This document shows positions 29,274 through 37,978 of a stretch of 64,000 bases of DNA, piece after piece. The translations under genes and the position numbers were made by a program. The DNA comes from DASXKD01 sp963734725 (lineage in GTDB: Bacteria > Actinomycetota > Actinomycetes > Streptosporangiales > Streptosporangiaceae). Location: positions 558,001 to 622,000 of the forward strand of contig CAVTIX010000009.1 of NCBI GenBank assembly GCA_963734725.1, given 5' to 3'. The notes under the pieces are model-generated. The model was given only the letters and a program-made list of their open reading frames with translations, did no database searches and had not been told where the DNA came from. Numbering within the stretch: position 1 is the first letter of the stretch; the number at the start of each line of letters is the position of its first letter.

Positions 29274-29289
29274 TCGAACATAAGTTCGG
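29274..29289. promoter_or_regulatory. LexA (SOS) box-like palindrome
   Basis: TCGAAC-ATAA-GTTCGG matches the actinobacterial LexA consensus TCGAAC-N4-GTTCGA at 11 of 12 positions. It lies between the HEPN gene (minus strand, start 29161) and the TnpB remnant (plus strand). The HEPN gene is the plausible target. A single GTTCGAA half-site occurs about 40 nt downstream. Confidence 0.5.
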
Positions 29290-29383
29290 CTAGCTGTCCA
29301 CCACTCTCCGATCTGAGTTCGAAGCTACCCGTCGGCTCTGACAAAACGCCAAGAGACCTTGTCGCTGCCTGGTCTCGTCGGCG

Positions 29384-30024
29384 GGTATAGACCTTGGCCT
29401 GAAGCACTTCGCCGTCCTCTCAGACGGGCGCAAGATTGCCGCCCCTCAGTTCCTCCGACGGGCGGAGAAGAAACTCAAGCGCAGGCAGCGGGAGCTGTCC
29501 CGGAAACTGCCAGGCTCTCGCCACCGGACCAGGCCCGGGTCAAGGTCGCCCGCGCTCACGCCCGGGTGGTCGACGCGCGGCGGGATATCCACCACCAGTT
29601 GTCCACGGCGCTGATCCGCGACAACCAAGCGGTCGCCGTGGACGACCTGGCGGTCAGAGGGCTCGCCCGTACCCGGCTGGGCAAGTCGGTATATGGCGTC
29701 GGATGGGCTAGCTTCGTGCACATGCTGGAGTACAAGGCCCGGTTGTACGGCCGGGGGTTCCACCGGATTGGCCGGTTCACCCCCACCTCGCAAATCTGCT
29801 GCCTGTGCGGGCTGAAGGACGGCCGGAAGCCCTTGCACATCCGTATCTGGCGGTGCGCGGGGTGCGGGGCGTGGCTGGACCGGGACATCAACGCGGCGGT
29901 GAACGTCGCGAAGGCCGCCGGGCTGGCGGTGACAGCCTGCGGAGCGCAGGTAAGGCCGGAACTCGTTCCGGCGCAGCGCGACGAAGCAGGAACCCACCCG
30001 AAGTTGCGCTGGGAGGTGGCGTGA
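29384..30024 (+). pseudogene. Truncated, frameshifted TnpB (IS200/IS605-family OrfB) remnant
   Basis: The first part reads GIDLGLKHFAVLSDGRKIAA, containing the RuvC-I aspartate, in one frame as far as about 29530. Near 29530-29532 a missing base shifts it to the frame ARVKVARAHARVVDARRD, then VDDLAVRGL (RuvC-II), the zinc finger CCLCG..CAGCG, and DRDINAAVNVAK (RuvC-III), ending at 30024. The usual N-terminal ~150 residues are missing and no TnpA or left end is seen. All three catalytic acidic regions survive, but the broken frame makes it inactive. It marks a past insertion. Confidence 0.85.
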
Positions 30025-30068
30025 CAGGCGGGATACCCACCCCCCGGGGCGGAGCGGAGGCCAACGCC

Positions 30069-30803
30069 GTGCGTGCTGGATTGACGCTGCGCGAACTCGA
30101 CCGGAACCAGTTCCTGGCGAACCTGGAGGCGTGCGCGGGCGTCTACGCGGCGGCGATGAACCCGCCGGCAGAGCAACTGCCCGGACGGTATGTGATCATG
30201 GAGCGCCACTCGGGCTACGCGGCGTTCCGGGCGATCGCGGCGATCATGCTCCCGGACGGCGGCGAGACCGCAGGGAGCACGGCCCCAGGCGGCCAGCCCA
30301 TGGGGAGCACGGTCCCAGGCGGCCAAGTCGCAGGCGGTCAGGCCACGGAGAGCACGGCCCCAGCCGGCGAAACCGCGGAGGGCGCCCGGCCGCTGCTGGT
30401 CGGGTTCGCCTATGGCTTTCACGGCTCGGGCGGCCAGTGGTGGCATGACGTGGTCCGCAGGGCGGCGACGAGCGCGCTGGGCGCGCGAGCCGCCGATGAC
30501 TGGTTCGGTGACTCGCTGGAGATCGCCGAGGTTCACGTCCTCCCCGGCCACCAGGGCCGGGGCACCGGGCTGGCGATGATGCAGCGGCTGACCGCCGGGC
30601 GGCCGGAGCGCTCGGCGGTGCTCTCCACGATGGACGCCAACACCAGGGCGCGGCGGCTGTACCACGGGCTCGGCTTCACCGACCTGCTGACCGGATTCGA
30701 GTTCCCGGGCACGGACCTGCCCTACGCGATCATGGGGGCGCCACTGCCGCTGCCGGGCGCCTCACCCGGCTCGGCGCGGCCGGGCAAGCCGAGCCGCTGG
30801 TAG
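30069..30803 (+). CDS. GNAT-family N-acetyltransferase with an internal repeat insertion
   Basis: This 244-residue protein has the acetyl-CoA-binding motif A of GNAT enzymes, EVHVLPGHQGRGTGLAMMQR, at about 160-180, and a C-terminal RLYHGLGFTDL. Between residues about 60 and 105 there is a Gly/Ser/Thr/Pro insertion of 10-residue units (GSTAPGGQPM, GSTVPGGQVA), interrupting the fold between early strands. The start is GTG at 30069 with GGAGG 8 nt upstream. The substrate is unknown. Its 3' end overlaps the convergent metF end by 82 nt. Confidence 0.8.
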   Translation: MRAGLTLRELDRNQFLANLEACAGVYAAAMNPPAEQLPGRYVIMERHSGYAAFRAIAAIMLPDGGETAGSTAPGGQPMGSTVPGGQVAGGQATESTAPAGETAEGARPLLVGFAYGFHGSGGQWWHDVVRRAATSALGARAADDWFGDSLEIAEVHVLPGHQGRGTGLAMMQRLTAGRPERSAVLSTMDANTRARRLYHGLGFTDLLTGFEFPGTDLPYAIMGAPLPLPGASPGSARPGKPSRW

Positions 30804-31675
30804 ATGTCCAGCGTCGCACGGGAACCGTTCAGCGTGCAGAAGTGCAGGCCTGGGGCCTGTTCCGCGAGCAGCCGCTGGCACAGGTCGGCGGCGTAATCCA
30901 CCCCGATCTCGCGAACCGCCGCCTTGTCCTCCGCCTCCGCGTCGAGCCGTTCCACCAGGCTGGGCGGCACCTTGGCGCCGGACAGCAGGACGATCCGCTC
31001 CAGCGTGTTAATGCTGGTGACCGGCATGACCCCGGGAATGATCGGCACGTCGCAGCCGGCCGCCGAGACCCGGTCCCGCAGCCGCAGGTAGTCCTCGGCG
31101 TAGAAGAACATCTGGGTGATCGCGAAGTCCGCCCCCGCGCGGCACTTCTGCACGAAATAGGCGAGGTCGGAGTCGGGATCAGGGGACCTTGGGTGCCCCT
31201 CGGGGAACGCGGCGACCCCGACGCAGAAGTCACCCGAGGCCTTGATCAGCCTCACCAGTTCGTCCGCATGCCGCAGGCCCTCGGGATGCTGGCGCCACTC
31301 GCCATTCGGGTCGCCCGGCGGGTCGCCCCGCAAGGCGACCATGTTGCGCACCCCGACAGCGGCGTAGGACCCGACCAGCCGGCGCAATTCGGCGACCGAA
31401 TGGTTGACCGCGGTGATATGCCCGGCCGGGGTCAGCGTGGTCTCGGCGGCGATCCGCCCGGTGACCCGGACCGTCCGCTCCCTGGTGGAACCGCCCGCAC
31501 CGTAGGTCACCGAGACGAACGTCGGCCGCAGCGGTTCCAGCTGGCGGACCGCCCGCCAGAGCTGGCGTTCGCCCATTTCGGTCTTGGGCGGCATGAACTC
31601 GAAGGAGAAGGAGCGGCCGCTTCCGGCCAGCAGGTCGCGAATGACCGGCGCCCGGTCCTCGCGTCGGAAGGGCAT
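30722..31675 (-). CDS. metF: Methylenetetrahydrofolate reductase
   Basis: This flavoenzyme reduces 5,10-methylene-THF to 5-methyl-THF for methionine synthesis. The 317-residue TIM barrel shows FSFEFMPPKTEMGERQLW, SVTYGAGGSTR, NMVALRGDPPG, FAITQMFFYAEDYL and IIPGVMPV. The ATG at 31675 has TAACGT 7 nt upstream and no Shine-Dalgarno, so the mRNA is probably leaderless. It corresponds in position to M. tuberculosis Rv2172c, next to idsA2. The last ~27 residues are low-complexity and overlap the GNAT gene antisense. Confidence 0.93.
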   Translation of the reverse strand: MPFRREDRAPVIRDLLAGSGRSFSFEFMPPKTEMGERQLWRAVRQLEPLRPTFVSVTYGAGGSTRERTVRVTGRIAAETTLTPAGHITAVNHSVAELRRLVGSYAAVGVRNMVALRGDPPGDPNGEWRQHPEGLRHADELVRLIKASGDFCVGVAAFPEGHPRSPDPDSDLAYFVQKCRAGADFAITQMFFYAEDYLRLRDRVSAAGCDVPIIPGVMPVTSINTLERIVLLSGAKVPPSLVERLDAEAEDKAAVREIGVDYAADLCQRLLAEQAPGLHFCTLNGSRATLDIYQRLGLPGRAEPGEAPGSGSGAPMIA

Positions 31676-31682
31676 GACGCCC

Positions 31683-31732
31683 ACGTTACCGGTTGCGCCC
31701 GCGCCGCCCGGGCGTTGAGCATGATCTAGTCT
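31683..31732. promoter_or_regulatory. Divergent leaderless promoters of metF and idsA
   Basis: TAACGT on the minus strand (31688-31683) precedes the metF ATG by 7 nt, and TAGTCT on the plus strand (31727-31732) precedes the idsA-like ATG by 7 nt. Both promoters fit in a 64-nt gap. Confidence 0.5.
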
Positions 31733-31739
31733 CGCCACC

Positions 31740-32918
31740 ATGACACCGGACCCCGCGGCGCTGGGTCACATCCGTGACCAGGTGGACCGCGCGTTGCAAG
31801 CCTTCGTCGGGCAGCAGCGCGGCGTGCTGCTGGCCGCCGGGGACGACCTGCGGCCGGGTGCGGACTCGATCGCGGGGCTGCTGGCCGGCGGCAAGCGGCT
31901 GCGGCCGGCGTTCTGCTACTGGGGCTGGCGCGGGGCCGGCGGGCCGGACTGTCCGGAGATCATCAATGCCGCGGCGGCGCTGGAACTGCTGCATGCCGGC
32001 GCGCTCATCCACGATGACCTCATGGACGCCAGTGACACCCGGCGGGGCCAGCCCTCCCTGCACCGGCAGTTCGAGGCGCGCCACGCCAGCCGCGGCTGGC
32101 ACGGCGCCGCCGGAGCGTTCGGCATGGGAGTGGCCATCCTCCTCGGTGACCTGCTGATCTGCTGGACCGACGAGATGTTCCACGCGAGCGGGCTGCCCGG
32201 AGACGCGCTGCGCCGCGGCCGCCCAGTCCTCGACCGGATGCGCACCGAGGTGTTCGCCGGGCAGTACCTCGACCTGCTGGGGCAGGCGGCTGGCGATGAG
32301 ACCGTGGCCGGCGCGCTGCGCGTGGTGGAGTTCAAGACCGCCAAGTACACGATCGAGCGGCCGCTCCACCTCGGGGGGGCCCTGGCGGGTGCGGGCCAGG
32401 ATCTGGCCGGGCCGGGCGGCCCGCACCCGGTCAGGGCCCTGGCCGGGGACGGCGGAACGGCCGGCGGCGGCTACCAGGCCGACGGGAACGGCGGAACGGC
32501 CGGCGGCGGCCCCCTGGCCGCCGCGTACACCGCCTACGGCCTCCCGCTGGGGATCGCCTTCCAGCTCCGCGACGACATCCTCGGGGTGTTCGGTGACCCG
32601 GCGCAGACCGGCAAGCCCGCCGGGGATGACGTCAGGGAGGGCAAGCGAACGGTGCTGCTCGCGATCGCCCGGCGCCGGGCCACAGCGGGACAAGCGCAGG
32701 TCATTGACAGGTACCTGGGCGACCCGCTGCTCGACGAGGCGGGGACCGCCGAGATCCGCGCGGCGATCACCGGCACCGGGGCGGTCGCCGAGTGCGAACG
32801 GATGATCGGCCGCCACGTCAGCGAGGCGATCTCCGCGCTGGATGGCGCGCCGATGACCGGCGAGGCAAGGGAAGCGCTGGCCGAGCTGGCGGTGGCTGCC
32901 ACGGCCCGGGACGGCTGA
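31740..32918 (+). CDS. idsA2: Polyprenyl diphosphate synthase (GGPP synthase-like)
   Basis: This trans-prenyltransferase condenses isopentenyl diphosphate units. The 392-residue protein has GGKRLRPAFCYWGW, the first aspartate-rich motif in IHDDLMDASDTRRG (about 99-112), FKTAKYTIERPLHLG, and the second motif FQLRDDILGVFGD. Between these, about 40 extra residues rich in Gly/Ala are encoded by a 39-nt-period repeat (ACGGCGGAACGGCCGGCGGC units). Chain length cannot be read with certainty; GGPP is usual for this group. It occupies the idsA2 (Rv2173) position. The symbol is by synteny. Confidence 0.9.
   Translation: MTPDPAALGHIRDQVDRALQAFVGQQRGVLLAAGDDLRPGADSIAGLLAGGKRLRPAFCYWGWRGAGGPDCPEIINAAAALELLHAGALIHDDLMDASDTRRGQPSLHRQFEARHASRGWHGAAGAFGMGVAILLGDLLICWTDEMFHASGLPGDALRRGRPVLDRMRTEVFAGQYLDLLGQAAGDETVAGALRVVEFKTAKYTIERPLHLGGALAGAGQDLAGPGGPHPVRALAGDGGTAGGGYQADGNGGTAGGGPLAAAYTAYGLPLGIAFQLRDDILGVFGDPAQTGKPAGDDVREGKRTVLLAIARRRATAGQAQVIDRYLGDPLLDEAGTAEIRAAITGTGAVAECERMIGRHVSEAISALDGAPMTGEAREALAELAVAATARDG
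32451..32510. repeat. 39-nt-period repeat inside the prenyl synthase gene
   Basis: GGCGGAACGGCCGGCGGCGG plus C occurs at 32451-32471 and 32490-32510 exactly. It encodes the GGTAGGG units of the inserted loop. Confidence 0.85.
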
Positions 32919-33074
32919 ATTCCCGGCGCGGCGCCGACTAGCATTCGTGATCATGACTTTGGCGGCGCTGGGACGCCCTTGATCGCATGATCATGAGCCT
33001 GGTGCTGGACCTGCGGGGCTTGTGGGGCCCACGGGACCGACTCGGCGCGGAATCGCCGGCCGGGCCGCGGCCGG

Positions 33075-33905
33075 TCAGAGTTCGGCCTGGCCGCGGATGC
33101 AGGTGACCGTTCCGCCCGCCACCCAGATGACACCGTCGGCGTCCTGGGAGATGTGGACCCGGCCCGCCCGGCCGAGGGCGGTGCCCTGGCTCACCACGTA
33201 GGGGGCCGTCGCCCGGCCGGTGCGCAGCAGCCAGGGCGCCAGGGCCGCGTTGAGGCTCCCGGTCACCGGGTCCTCGGTGGTGGCGCCGTCCTTCGGGAAG
33301 AACGCGCGGACCTCGAAGGCCTGCGCTGATCCCGGCGGGTACGGGCCGACCAGGCCCAGGTCCAGATCCGTGACCCCGGGCTTGACGGCCAGCACCTCCT
33401 CCGCGCTGGCCAGCAGCACCGCCACCCAGCCGGGGCCGTTATCCGCCCAGGACGCGTTGACGATGCTTGCCCGGTCGATCCCCAGGATCGAGGCGATCCG
33501 GCCGAGCAGTTCGGCGTCCACCGGGCCGTCCTTCAGCAGCGGCGGGGCGGCGAAGGCGAGCCCGTTGCCCGTTTCGCGGAGGGTCACCAGCCCGGCGCCG
33601 CACTCCTGCACGATGGTCCCGGCCTGGCGCGGCGTCCCGCCGGCATCCAGCCAGGCGTGGCAGGTCCCCAGCGTGGGATGCCCGGCGAAGGGCAGCTCAG
33701 CCACCGGGGTGAAGATCCGCACCCGGTAGTCCGCGCCGGCGTCGGACGGCGGGAGCACGAAGGTGGTTTCCGACAGGTTCATCCAGTGTGCGAACCGCTG
33801 CATGTCCTCGGTGGACACGCCGGCGCCGTCGAGCACAACGGCGACCGGGTTCCCCCGGTAGGGGTCAGCGGTGAAAACATCGACCTGCTGCAGAGCGCGT
33901 GTCAC
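33075..33905 (-). CDS. PhzF-family isomerase/epimerase
   Basis: This 276-residue protein of the phenazine-biosynthesis PhzF superfamily has the diaminopimelate-epimerase-like double barrel. It has the N-terminal QVDVFTADPYRGNPVAVVLD, the catalytic-glutamate region MNLSETTFVLPP, FAGHPTLGTCHAW and EDPVTGSLNAALAPWLL. No other phenazine genes are present, so phenazine synthesis is not implied; most family members have unknown substrates. The start is GTG, with no clear Shine-Dalgarno. It is inserted between idsA2 and the Rv2175c homologue, where mycobacteria have a mannosyltransferase. Confidence 0.88.
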   Translation of the reverse strand: MTRALQQVDVFTADPYRGNPVAVVLDGAGVSTEDMQRFAHWMNLSETTFVLPPSDAGADYRVRIFTPVAELPFAGHPTLGTCHAWLDAGGTPRQAGTIVQECGAGLVTLRETGNGLAFAAPPLLKDGPVDAELLGRIASILGIDRASIVNASWADNGPGWVAVLLASAEEVLAVKPGVTDLDLGLVGPYPPGSAQAFEVRAFFPKDGATTEDPVTGSLNAALAPWLLRTGRATAPYVVSQGTALGRAGRVHISQDADGVIWVAGGTVTCIRGQAEL

Positions 33906-33971
33906 ACCGGCCAGGATGCCACAGCGGGCGGCCAGGCCCGCCGGGTCACCCGGGTGGCCCGGGCACCCGGC

Positions 33972-34331
33972 TCAGAACGCCAGGGCTTGCGCCCGCCTGT
34001 TCACCTCGGTCCCACGGTGCTGCGCCATCGCCTGGATCGGCGTGCCGGGAAGGCTGTCGTCGGCCGTGAACAGCCAGAGGACCACATCCGGCTCATCGAA
34101 GCCGCAGTCGAACAGGAGGGTGAGCGTGCCGTGCAGTCCCTTCAGGATGTGCTCGCCATCCAGGAACGCCGCGGGCACGCCCAGCGTGCCGTCCGTCTGC
34201 CGGACCGCCAGCAGCTTGCGATCGCGGAGCAGTTGCTTGATCCGGCCGGGCGGAATGCCGAGGCGGCCAGCCACCTCGGCGAGACTGAGACAGGGGCCGA
34301 CGAGAGAGTCGGCCGAAAGGTCGTTCTGTGC
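33972..34331 (-). CDS. Rv2175c-family DNA-binding protein
   Basis: This 119-residue protein carries a winged-helix/MerR-like N-terminus (CLSLAEVAGRLGIPPGRIKQ, then LLRDRKLLAVRQ) and the family C-terminus (IPAAFLDG-like VPAAFLDGEHILKGLHGTLT and LWLFTADDSLPGTPI). In M. tuberculosis, Rv2175c binds DNA and is phosphorylated by the adjacent kinase PknL. A PASTA kinase gene lies nearby here too. I chose GTG 34331; TTG 34367 is an alternative that adds 12 Gly/Ala-rich residues. Confidence 0.85.
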   Translation of the reverse strand, partial: AQNDLSADSLVGPCLSLAEVAGRLGIPPGRIKQLLRDRKLLAVRQTDGTLGVPAAFLDGEHILKGLHGTLTLLFDCGFDEPDVVLWLFTADDSLPGTPIQAMAQHRGTEVNRRAQALAF

Positions 34332-34422
34332 CACACCCCCGATGTTGCCACCTGCGCGCCCGGCCAAACCTGGCAGACCGCCGCAGACGTTTGCGGTCCC
34401 CGGCAGCCTGGCGGCGCGGCGC

Positions 34423-35622
34423 TCAGCCGACCGCTGCGTCGCGCAGCGGAACAGCCGGATCGGCGAGGCGCGCGGGGTCCACCGGGGCGCCGGACGCGAT
34501 CAGCCGGCGCCCCTGCAGCAGGTCGCGCGGCCTGGCCACGGCCAGCACCGCGGCCAGCCGCTCCCCCGTGCCGCCCGGGCTGCCCCCGGCTAGCCAGCAC
34601 GCCGTCCAGTCGCGGCCTTCGGTGTCACCGCGCCACACCAGCCGGTCGACGCCGGTGTGGTGCCCGCAGTACTGGACCATCCGCCCGAACTGCTCCGACC
34701 AGAAGTAGGGCACCGGGTCATAGCGGTCGCTGCTGCCCAGGATGTTCGCCGCCACCACCTCCGGGGCGTGGATGGCGGAATCCCAGTGCTCGACCCGGAT
34801 CCGGCCGCCGAACCGGCGGGACCAGAACGCGGCGCAGTCCCCGGCGGCGAAGACGCCGGAGACTGAGGCGCGCAGCCCTTCGTCCACCGCCACCCCGTTC
34901 TCCAGCAGCACCCCTGACCCGGCCAGCCAGCCGACCTCCGGCCGGACGCCGACCGCGGTCACCACCTCGTCGGCAGCCAGCCAGCCGCCGCCGGGCAGCG
35001 CGATGCCGCCGTGCTCCACCGATTCCACCGGCTGGCCCAGCCGCAGGTCGACCCCCGCGGCGGAGTACCAGGGCACGGTCCGCGAGCCTGCCTCTGCGCC
35101 GAGCGCGCCCGCCAGCGGGGCAGGCGCCGCTTCCAGCACGGTGACCTCGCACCCCTTCTTGGCCGCGCTGGTGGCCAGTTCGGCGCCGATCCAGCCGGCC
35201 CCGACCACGGCCAGCTTCAGCCCGGGCCGAAGCGCCGAGCGCAGCGCCGCGGCGTGGTCGAAGGTGCGCAGGACCCGCTGCGGGCCCGGCCCGGGCAGCC
35301 GCACCGGGGTGGCGCCCGTGGCCACCACCAGCGCGTCGAACGCGTATTCCGCCCGGTCCGTGCCGAGGACACCGTCGCGCACGCCGGTAGCCGTCTCGCC
35401 CAGCCGCAGGTCCACGCCGAGCGCGGTCATGTCCGCGCGCAGCGAGGTGTCATCGATCTCGCCGGTCATGAACTTCTTGGTCAGCGGCGGGCGGTCATAC
35501 GGCGGGCGGCGCTCGGCGCCGATCATGGTGATGCCGCCGGAATAGCCCCGGGCCCGGAGCTCCTCCGCAGCCCGCAACCCGGCCAGGCCCGCCCCGGCGA
35601 TCACCACCCGACCGATCCGCAT
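34423..35622 (-). CDS. FAD-dependent pyridine nucleotide-disulphide oxidoreductase, ferredoxin-reductase type
   Basis: This 399-residue flavoprotein has the N-terminal FAD Rossmann motif VVIAGAGLAGLRAAEELRARG, the RPPYDRPPLTKKF signature typical of rhodocoxin/putidaredoxin reductases, VVATGATPVRLPG, the NAD motif LAVVGAGWIGAELATSAAKKG and the second FAD motif VFAAGDCAAFW. It has no redox-active CxxxxC, so it probably passes electrons from NAD(P)H to a ferredoxin. No ferredoxin or P450 gene lies nearby. It is divergent from the kinase gene. Confidence 0.88.
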   Translation of the reverse strand: MRIGRVVIAGAGLAGLRAAEELRARGYSGGITMIGAERRPPYDRPPLTKKFMTGEIDDTSLRADMTALGVDLRLGETATGVRDGVLGTDRAEYAFDALVVATGATPVRLPGPGPQRVLRTFDHAAALRSALRPGLKLAVVGAGWIGAELATSAAKKGCEVTVLEAAPAPLAGALGAEAGSRTVPWYSAAGVDLRLGQPVESVEHGGIALPGGGWLAADEVVTAVGVRPEVGWLAGSGVLLENGVAVDEGLRASVSGVFAAGDCAAFWSRRFGGRIRVEHWDSAIHAPEVVAANILGSSDRYDPVPYFWSEQFGRMVQYCGHHTGVDRLVWRGDTEGRDWTACWLAGGSPGGTGERLAAVLAVARPRDLLQGRRLIASGAPVDPARLADPAVPLRDAAVG

Positions 35623-35780
35623 AGGCCCCTAGGGTAGGAGCGCCGCTCCCGCGGCAGGCATCCGGCCAGGCATTACCGCGCTGGCCCGGAAGGCGGGCGC
35701 CAGGGCGCCGGGAATGGTCACCGGTTGTGGCCAGCTCATGGCCTTCGTGCAGTTCTCAGGCTGAAACCGTGCGTCACCTT

Positions 35781-35786
35781 TAGAAT
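35781..35786 (+). promoter_or_regulatory. Putative -10 element of the kinase gene
   Basis: TAGAAT ends 7 nt before the ATG at 35794 with no Shine-Dalgarno, so transcription probably starts at or next to the start codon. Confidence 0.5.
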
Positions 35787-35793
35787 CGTCGCA

Positions 35794-37947
35794 ATGGACA
35801 CGACCCTGGCCCGCGTGCCGGTCGGCCAGCTCCTCGATGGCCGGTACCGGGTAGAGGCCCATCTCGCGCAGGGCGGGATGGCGACCGTCTACCTGGGCAC
35901 CGACACCCGGCTCGACCGCACGGTCGCGCTGAAGATCATGCACGCAGAGCTGGCCAGCGACGAGGACTTCGTCCGGCGCTTCGTCGCGGAGGCCAGGTCG
36001 GTCGCGCGGCTTTCCCACCCGAACGTGGTCACCGTCTACGACCAGGGCGCGGACGGGCGCACCTTGTACCTCGCGATGGAGTACGTGCCCGGCAGGACGC
36101 TGCGGGGCCTGCTGGCCGAGCGCTCGGCGCTGCGCCCGCGCGAGGCGCTGGACATCCTCGAGGGCGTCCTGGCCGGGCTGGCCGCCGCGCACGCGGCCGG
36201 CATCGCGCACCGGGACGTCAAGCCGGAAAACGTGCTGCTCGGCGACAACCACTCGATCAAGGTGGCCGATTTCGGCCTGGCCAGGCTGCTCTCCGAAGCC
36301 ACCCACACCAAGAGCGGCCTGCTCATCGGTACCGCCGCCTACCTCGCGCCCGAGCAGGTGGCCGGTGGCCGCTCGGACTTCCGCGCCGACGTGTATTCGG
36401 CCGGGATCATGCTGTTCGAGCTGCTCACCGGGCGCCAGCCGTACACCGGCGACACCCCGCTCACGGTGGCGCACCGGCACGTCAACGAGGTCGTTCCTGC
36501 GCCTTCGAGCCTGGTCCCGGGGCTGCCGCCGGCCCTGGACTCACTGGTGGCGCTGGCCACGAGCCGGGACCCGGGGCTGCGCCCGGCCGACGCCGGGCAG
36601 TTCCTGTACGCCGTCATCGGCGCCCGCCACGGCTTGCCGCCCGACGTTCCGCCGCCGCCCGCGCTCCCCGGCACCTCGCCGGGCACTTCGCCCAGCGTTT
36701 CGAACGCGGAGACCGCCCCGCCATTGCCGGTGGTCGCACCGGCCTGGCCCGACCCGCAGGCCGGCGCGTGGCCGGGCATACAGCCCGCGCAACCCGGCGC
36801 GTGGCCGGGCACACAGCCCGCGGAGTGGCCCAGCGCGCAGCCCATCAGGCAGGCCGGCGGCTGGCCGGATCCCCCGGAGAACGACCATGGCCCGGACGTC
36901 ATCCCCGGCATGGCCCGGGTGCCCGCGGCCCAGTCCTACGGCGCACCCGGCACCGAGCGGACCGACAGTCCGTACCGCCCGAACACCAACAACACGCTGA
37001 TCGTCTCTCCGGCCGACGACCCGTACCGGAACACGGCGCCGGCCAGGGAGCCGTGGCTGTCGAGGCTGCTGTTCAGCCGCAGGCTCGCCTACCTGGCCGC
37101 GGCGCTCGCGGTGGTGCTTGTGTTCGGCCTGCTCGGCTGGTGGCTGTTCGAAGGCCGGTACACGGTCGTGCCGAAGGTCACCGGGGTAGCCACGGCGACG
37201 GCCCAGGCCGACCTGCGCAACGTGGGCCTCACCCCCGGCGCGACAAGGACGGTGCTGGACAACAACGTCGCCAAGGGGCTGGTCGTCAAGACCATCCCAG
37301 CGAACGGGTCCCGGATAGCGCGCGGCGGCCAGGTCACCCTCATCGTGTCAGCCGGCCCGCACATGATAAGAATGCCGCAGGTGACGGGGCTAAAGCTCAC
37401 CGACGCCCAGGCGGCGATCAAGCACGCGGGCCTGGTCCCCGGCAAGGTGAAGCTGGTCACCTCGGCCACGATCGCGGCCGGGATCGTCATCTCCACCAGC
37501 CCTAGCGCTGGCGCCTCCTGGCCGCAGCCCAAGCCGGTCACGATCGCGCTGAGCGCCGGGCCGCCGGTGCCCAACTTCGTCGGCCAGCAGAAGGCCGTGG
37601 CCGAGCAATGGACGACCGCCAACGGCGTCAAGCTCAACGAGGTGACCGCCGCGAGCGATCAGCCGACCGACATAGTCATCAAGCAGTCGGTCCGCCCGGG
37701 CAGCGCGTTCACCTCCGGTCAGGTCATCACGGTCACCATCTCCACCGGCCCGCCGATGGTCGGTATCCCCAACGTCGACGGCCAGCGGGTCCCCAAGGCG
37801 GTGAGCATCCTGCGGCGACTCGGCTTCGTGGTGCAGATCAGCCAGGTCGGGCCGTTCAACGTGGTGTTCGACTACAACCCGAAGGACCAGGCCCCGAAGG
37901 GCAGCACGATCACGCTGATCACCGGGCTGCCGCATTTCGGCGGCTGA
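35794..37947 (+). CDS. pknL: Membrane Ser/Thr protein kinase with PASTA domains (PknL/PknB type)
   Basis: This 717-residue Hanks-type kinase shows all catalytic motifs: glycine loop LAQGGMATVYLG (about 23-34), VALKIMH lysine, catalytic loop HRDVKPENVLL, DFGLARL and GTAAYLAPEQ. A Pro-rich juxtamembrane segment of about 130 residues has WPG-type repeats. One transmembrane helix (about 430-452, LAYLAAALAVVLVFGLLGWW) is followed by about four extracellular PASTA repeats (VPKVTG..., MPQVTGLKL..., VPNFVGQQ..., IPNVDGQR...), which bind peptidoglycan or lipid II. It should sense cell-wall status; the neighbouring Rv2175c homologue is a likely substrate. The ATG is chosen from the -10 at 35781. Confidence 0.95.
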   Translation: MDTTLARVPVGQLLDGRYRVEAHLAQGGMATVYLGTDTRLDRTVALKIMHAELASDEDFVRRFVAEARSVARLSHPNVVTVYDQGADGRTLYLAMEYVPGRTLRGLLAERSALRPREALDILEGVLAGLAAAHAAGIAHRDVKPENVLLGDNHSIKVADFGLARLLSEATHTKSGLLIGTAAYLAPEQVAGGRSDFRADVYSAGIMLFELLTGRQPYTGDTPLTVAHRHVNEVVPAPSSLVPGLPPALDSLVALATSRDPGLRPADAGQFLYAVIGARHGLPPDVPPPPALPGTSPGTSPSVSNAETAPPLPVVAPAWPDPQAGAWPGIQPAQPGAWPGTQPAEWPSAQPIRQAGGWPDPPENDHGPDVIPGMARVPAAQSYGAPGTERTDSPYRPNTNNTLIVSPADDPYRNTAPAREPWLSRLLFSRRLAYLAAALAVVLVFGLLGWWLFEGRYTVVPKVTGVATATAQADLRNVGLTPGATRTVLDNNVAKGLVVKTIPANGSRIARGGQVTLIVSAGPHMIRMPQVTGLKLTDAQAAIKHAGLVPGKVKLVTSATIAAGIVISTSPSAGASWPQPKPVTIALSAGPPVPNFVGQQKAVAEQWTTANGVKLNEVTAASDQPTDIVIKQSVRPGSAFTSGQVITVTISTGPPMVGIPNVDGQRVPKAVSILRRLGFVVQISQVGPFNVVFDYNPKDQAPKGSTITLITGLPHFGG

Positions 37948-37978
37948 CCAGTCCCGGCCGCCTTGCAGCCGTGCATCC

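Noticed and set aside
33075..33905. Phenazine biosynthesis cluster
   Set aside because: A single PhzF-family gene without phzA-E or other partners does not indicate phenazine production.
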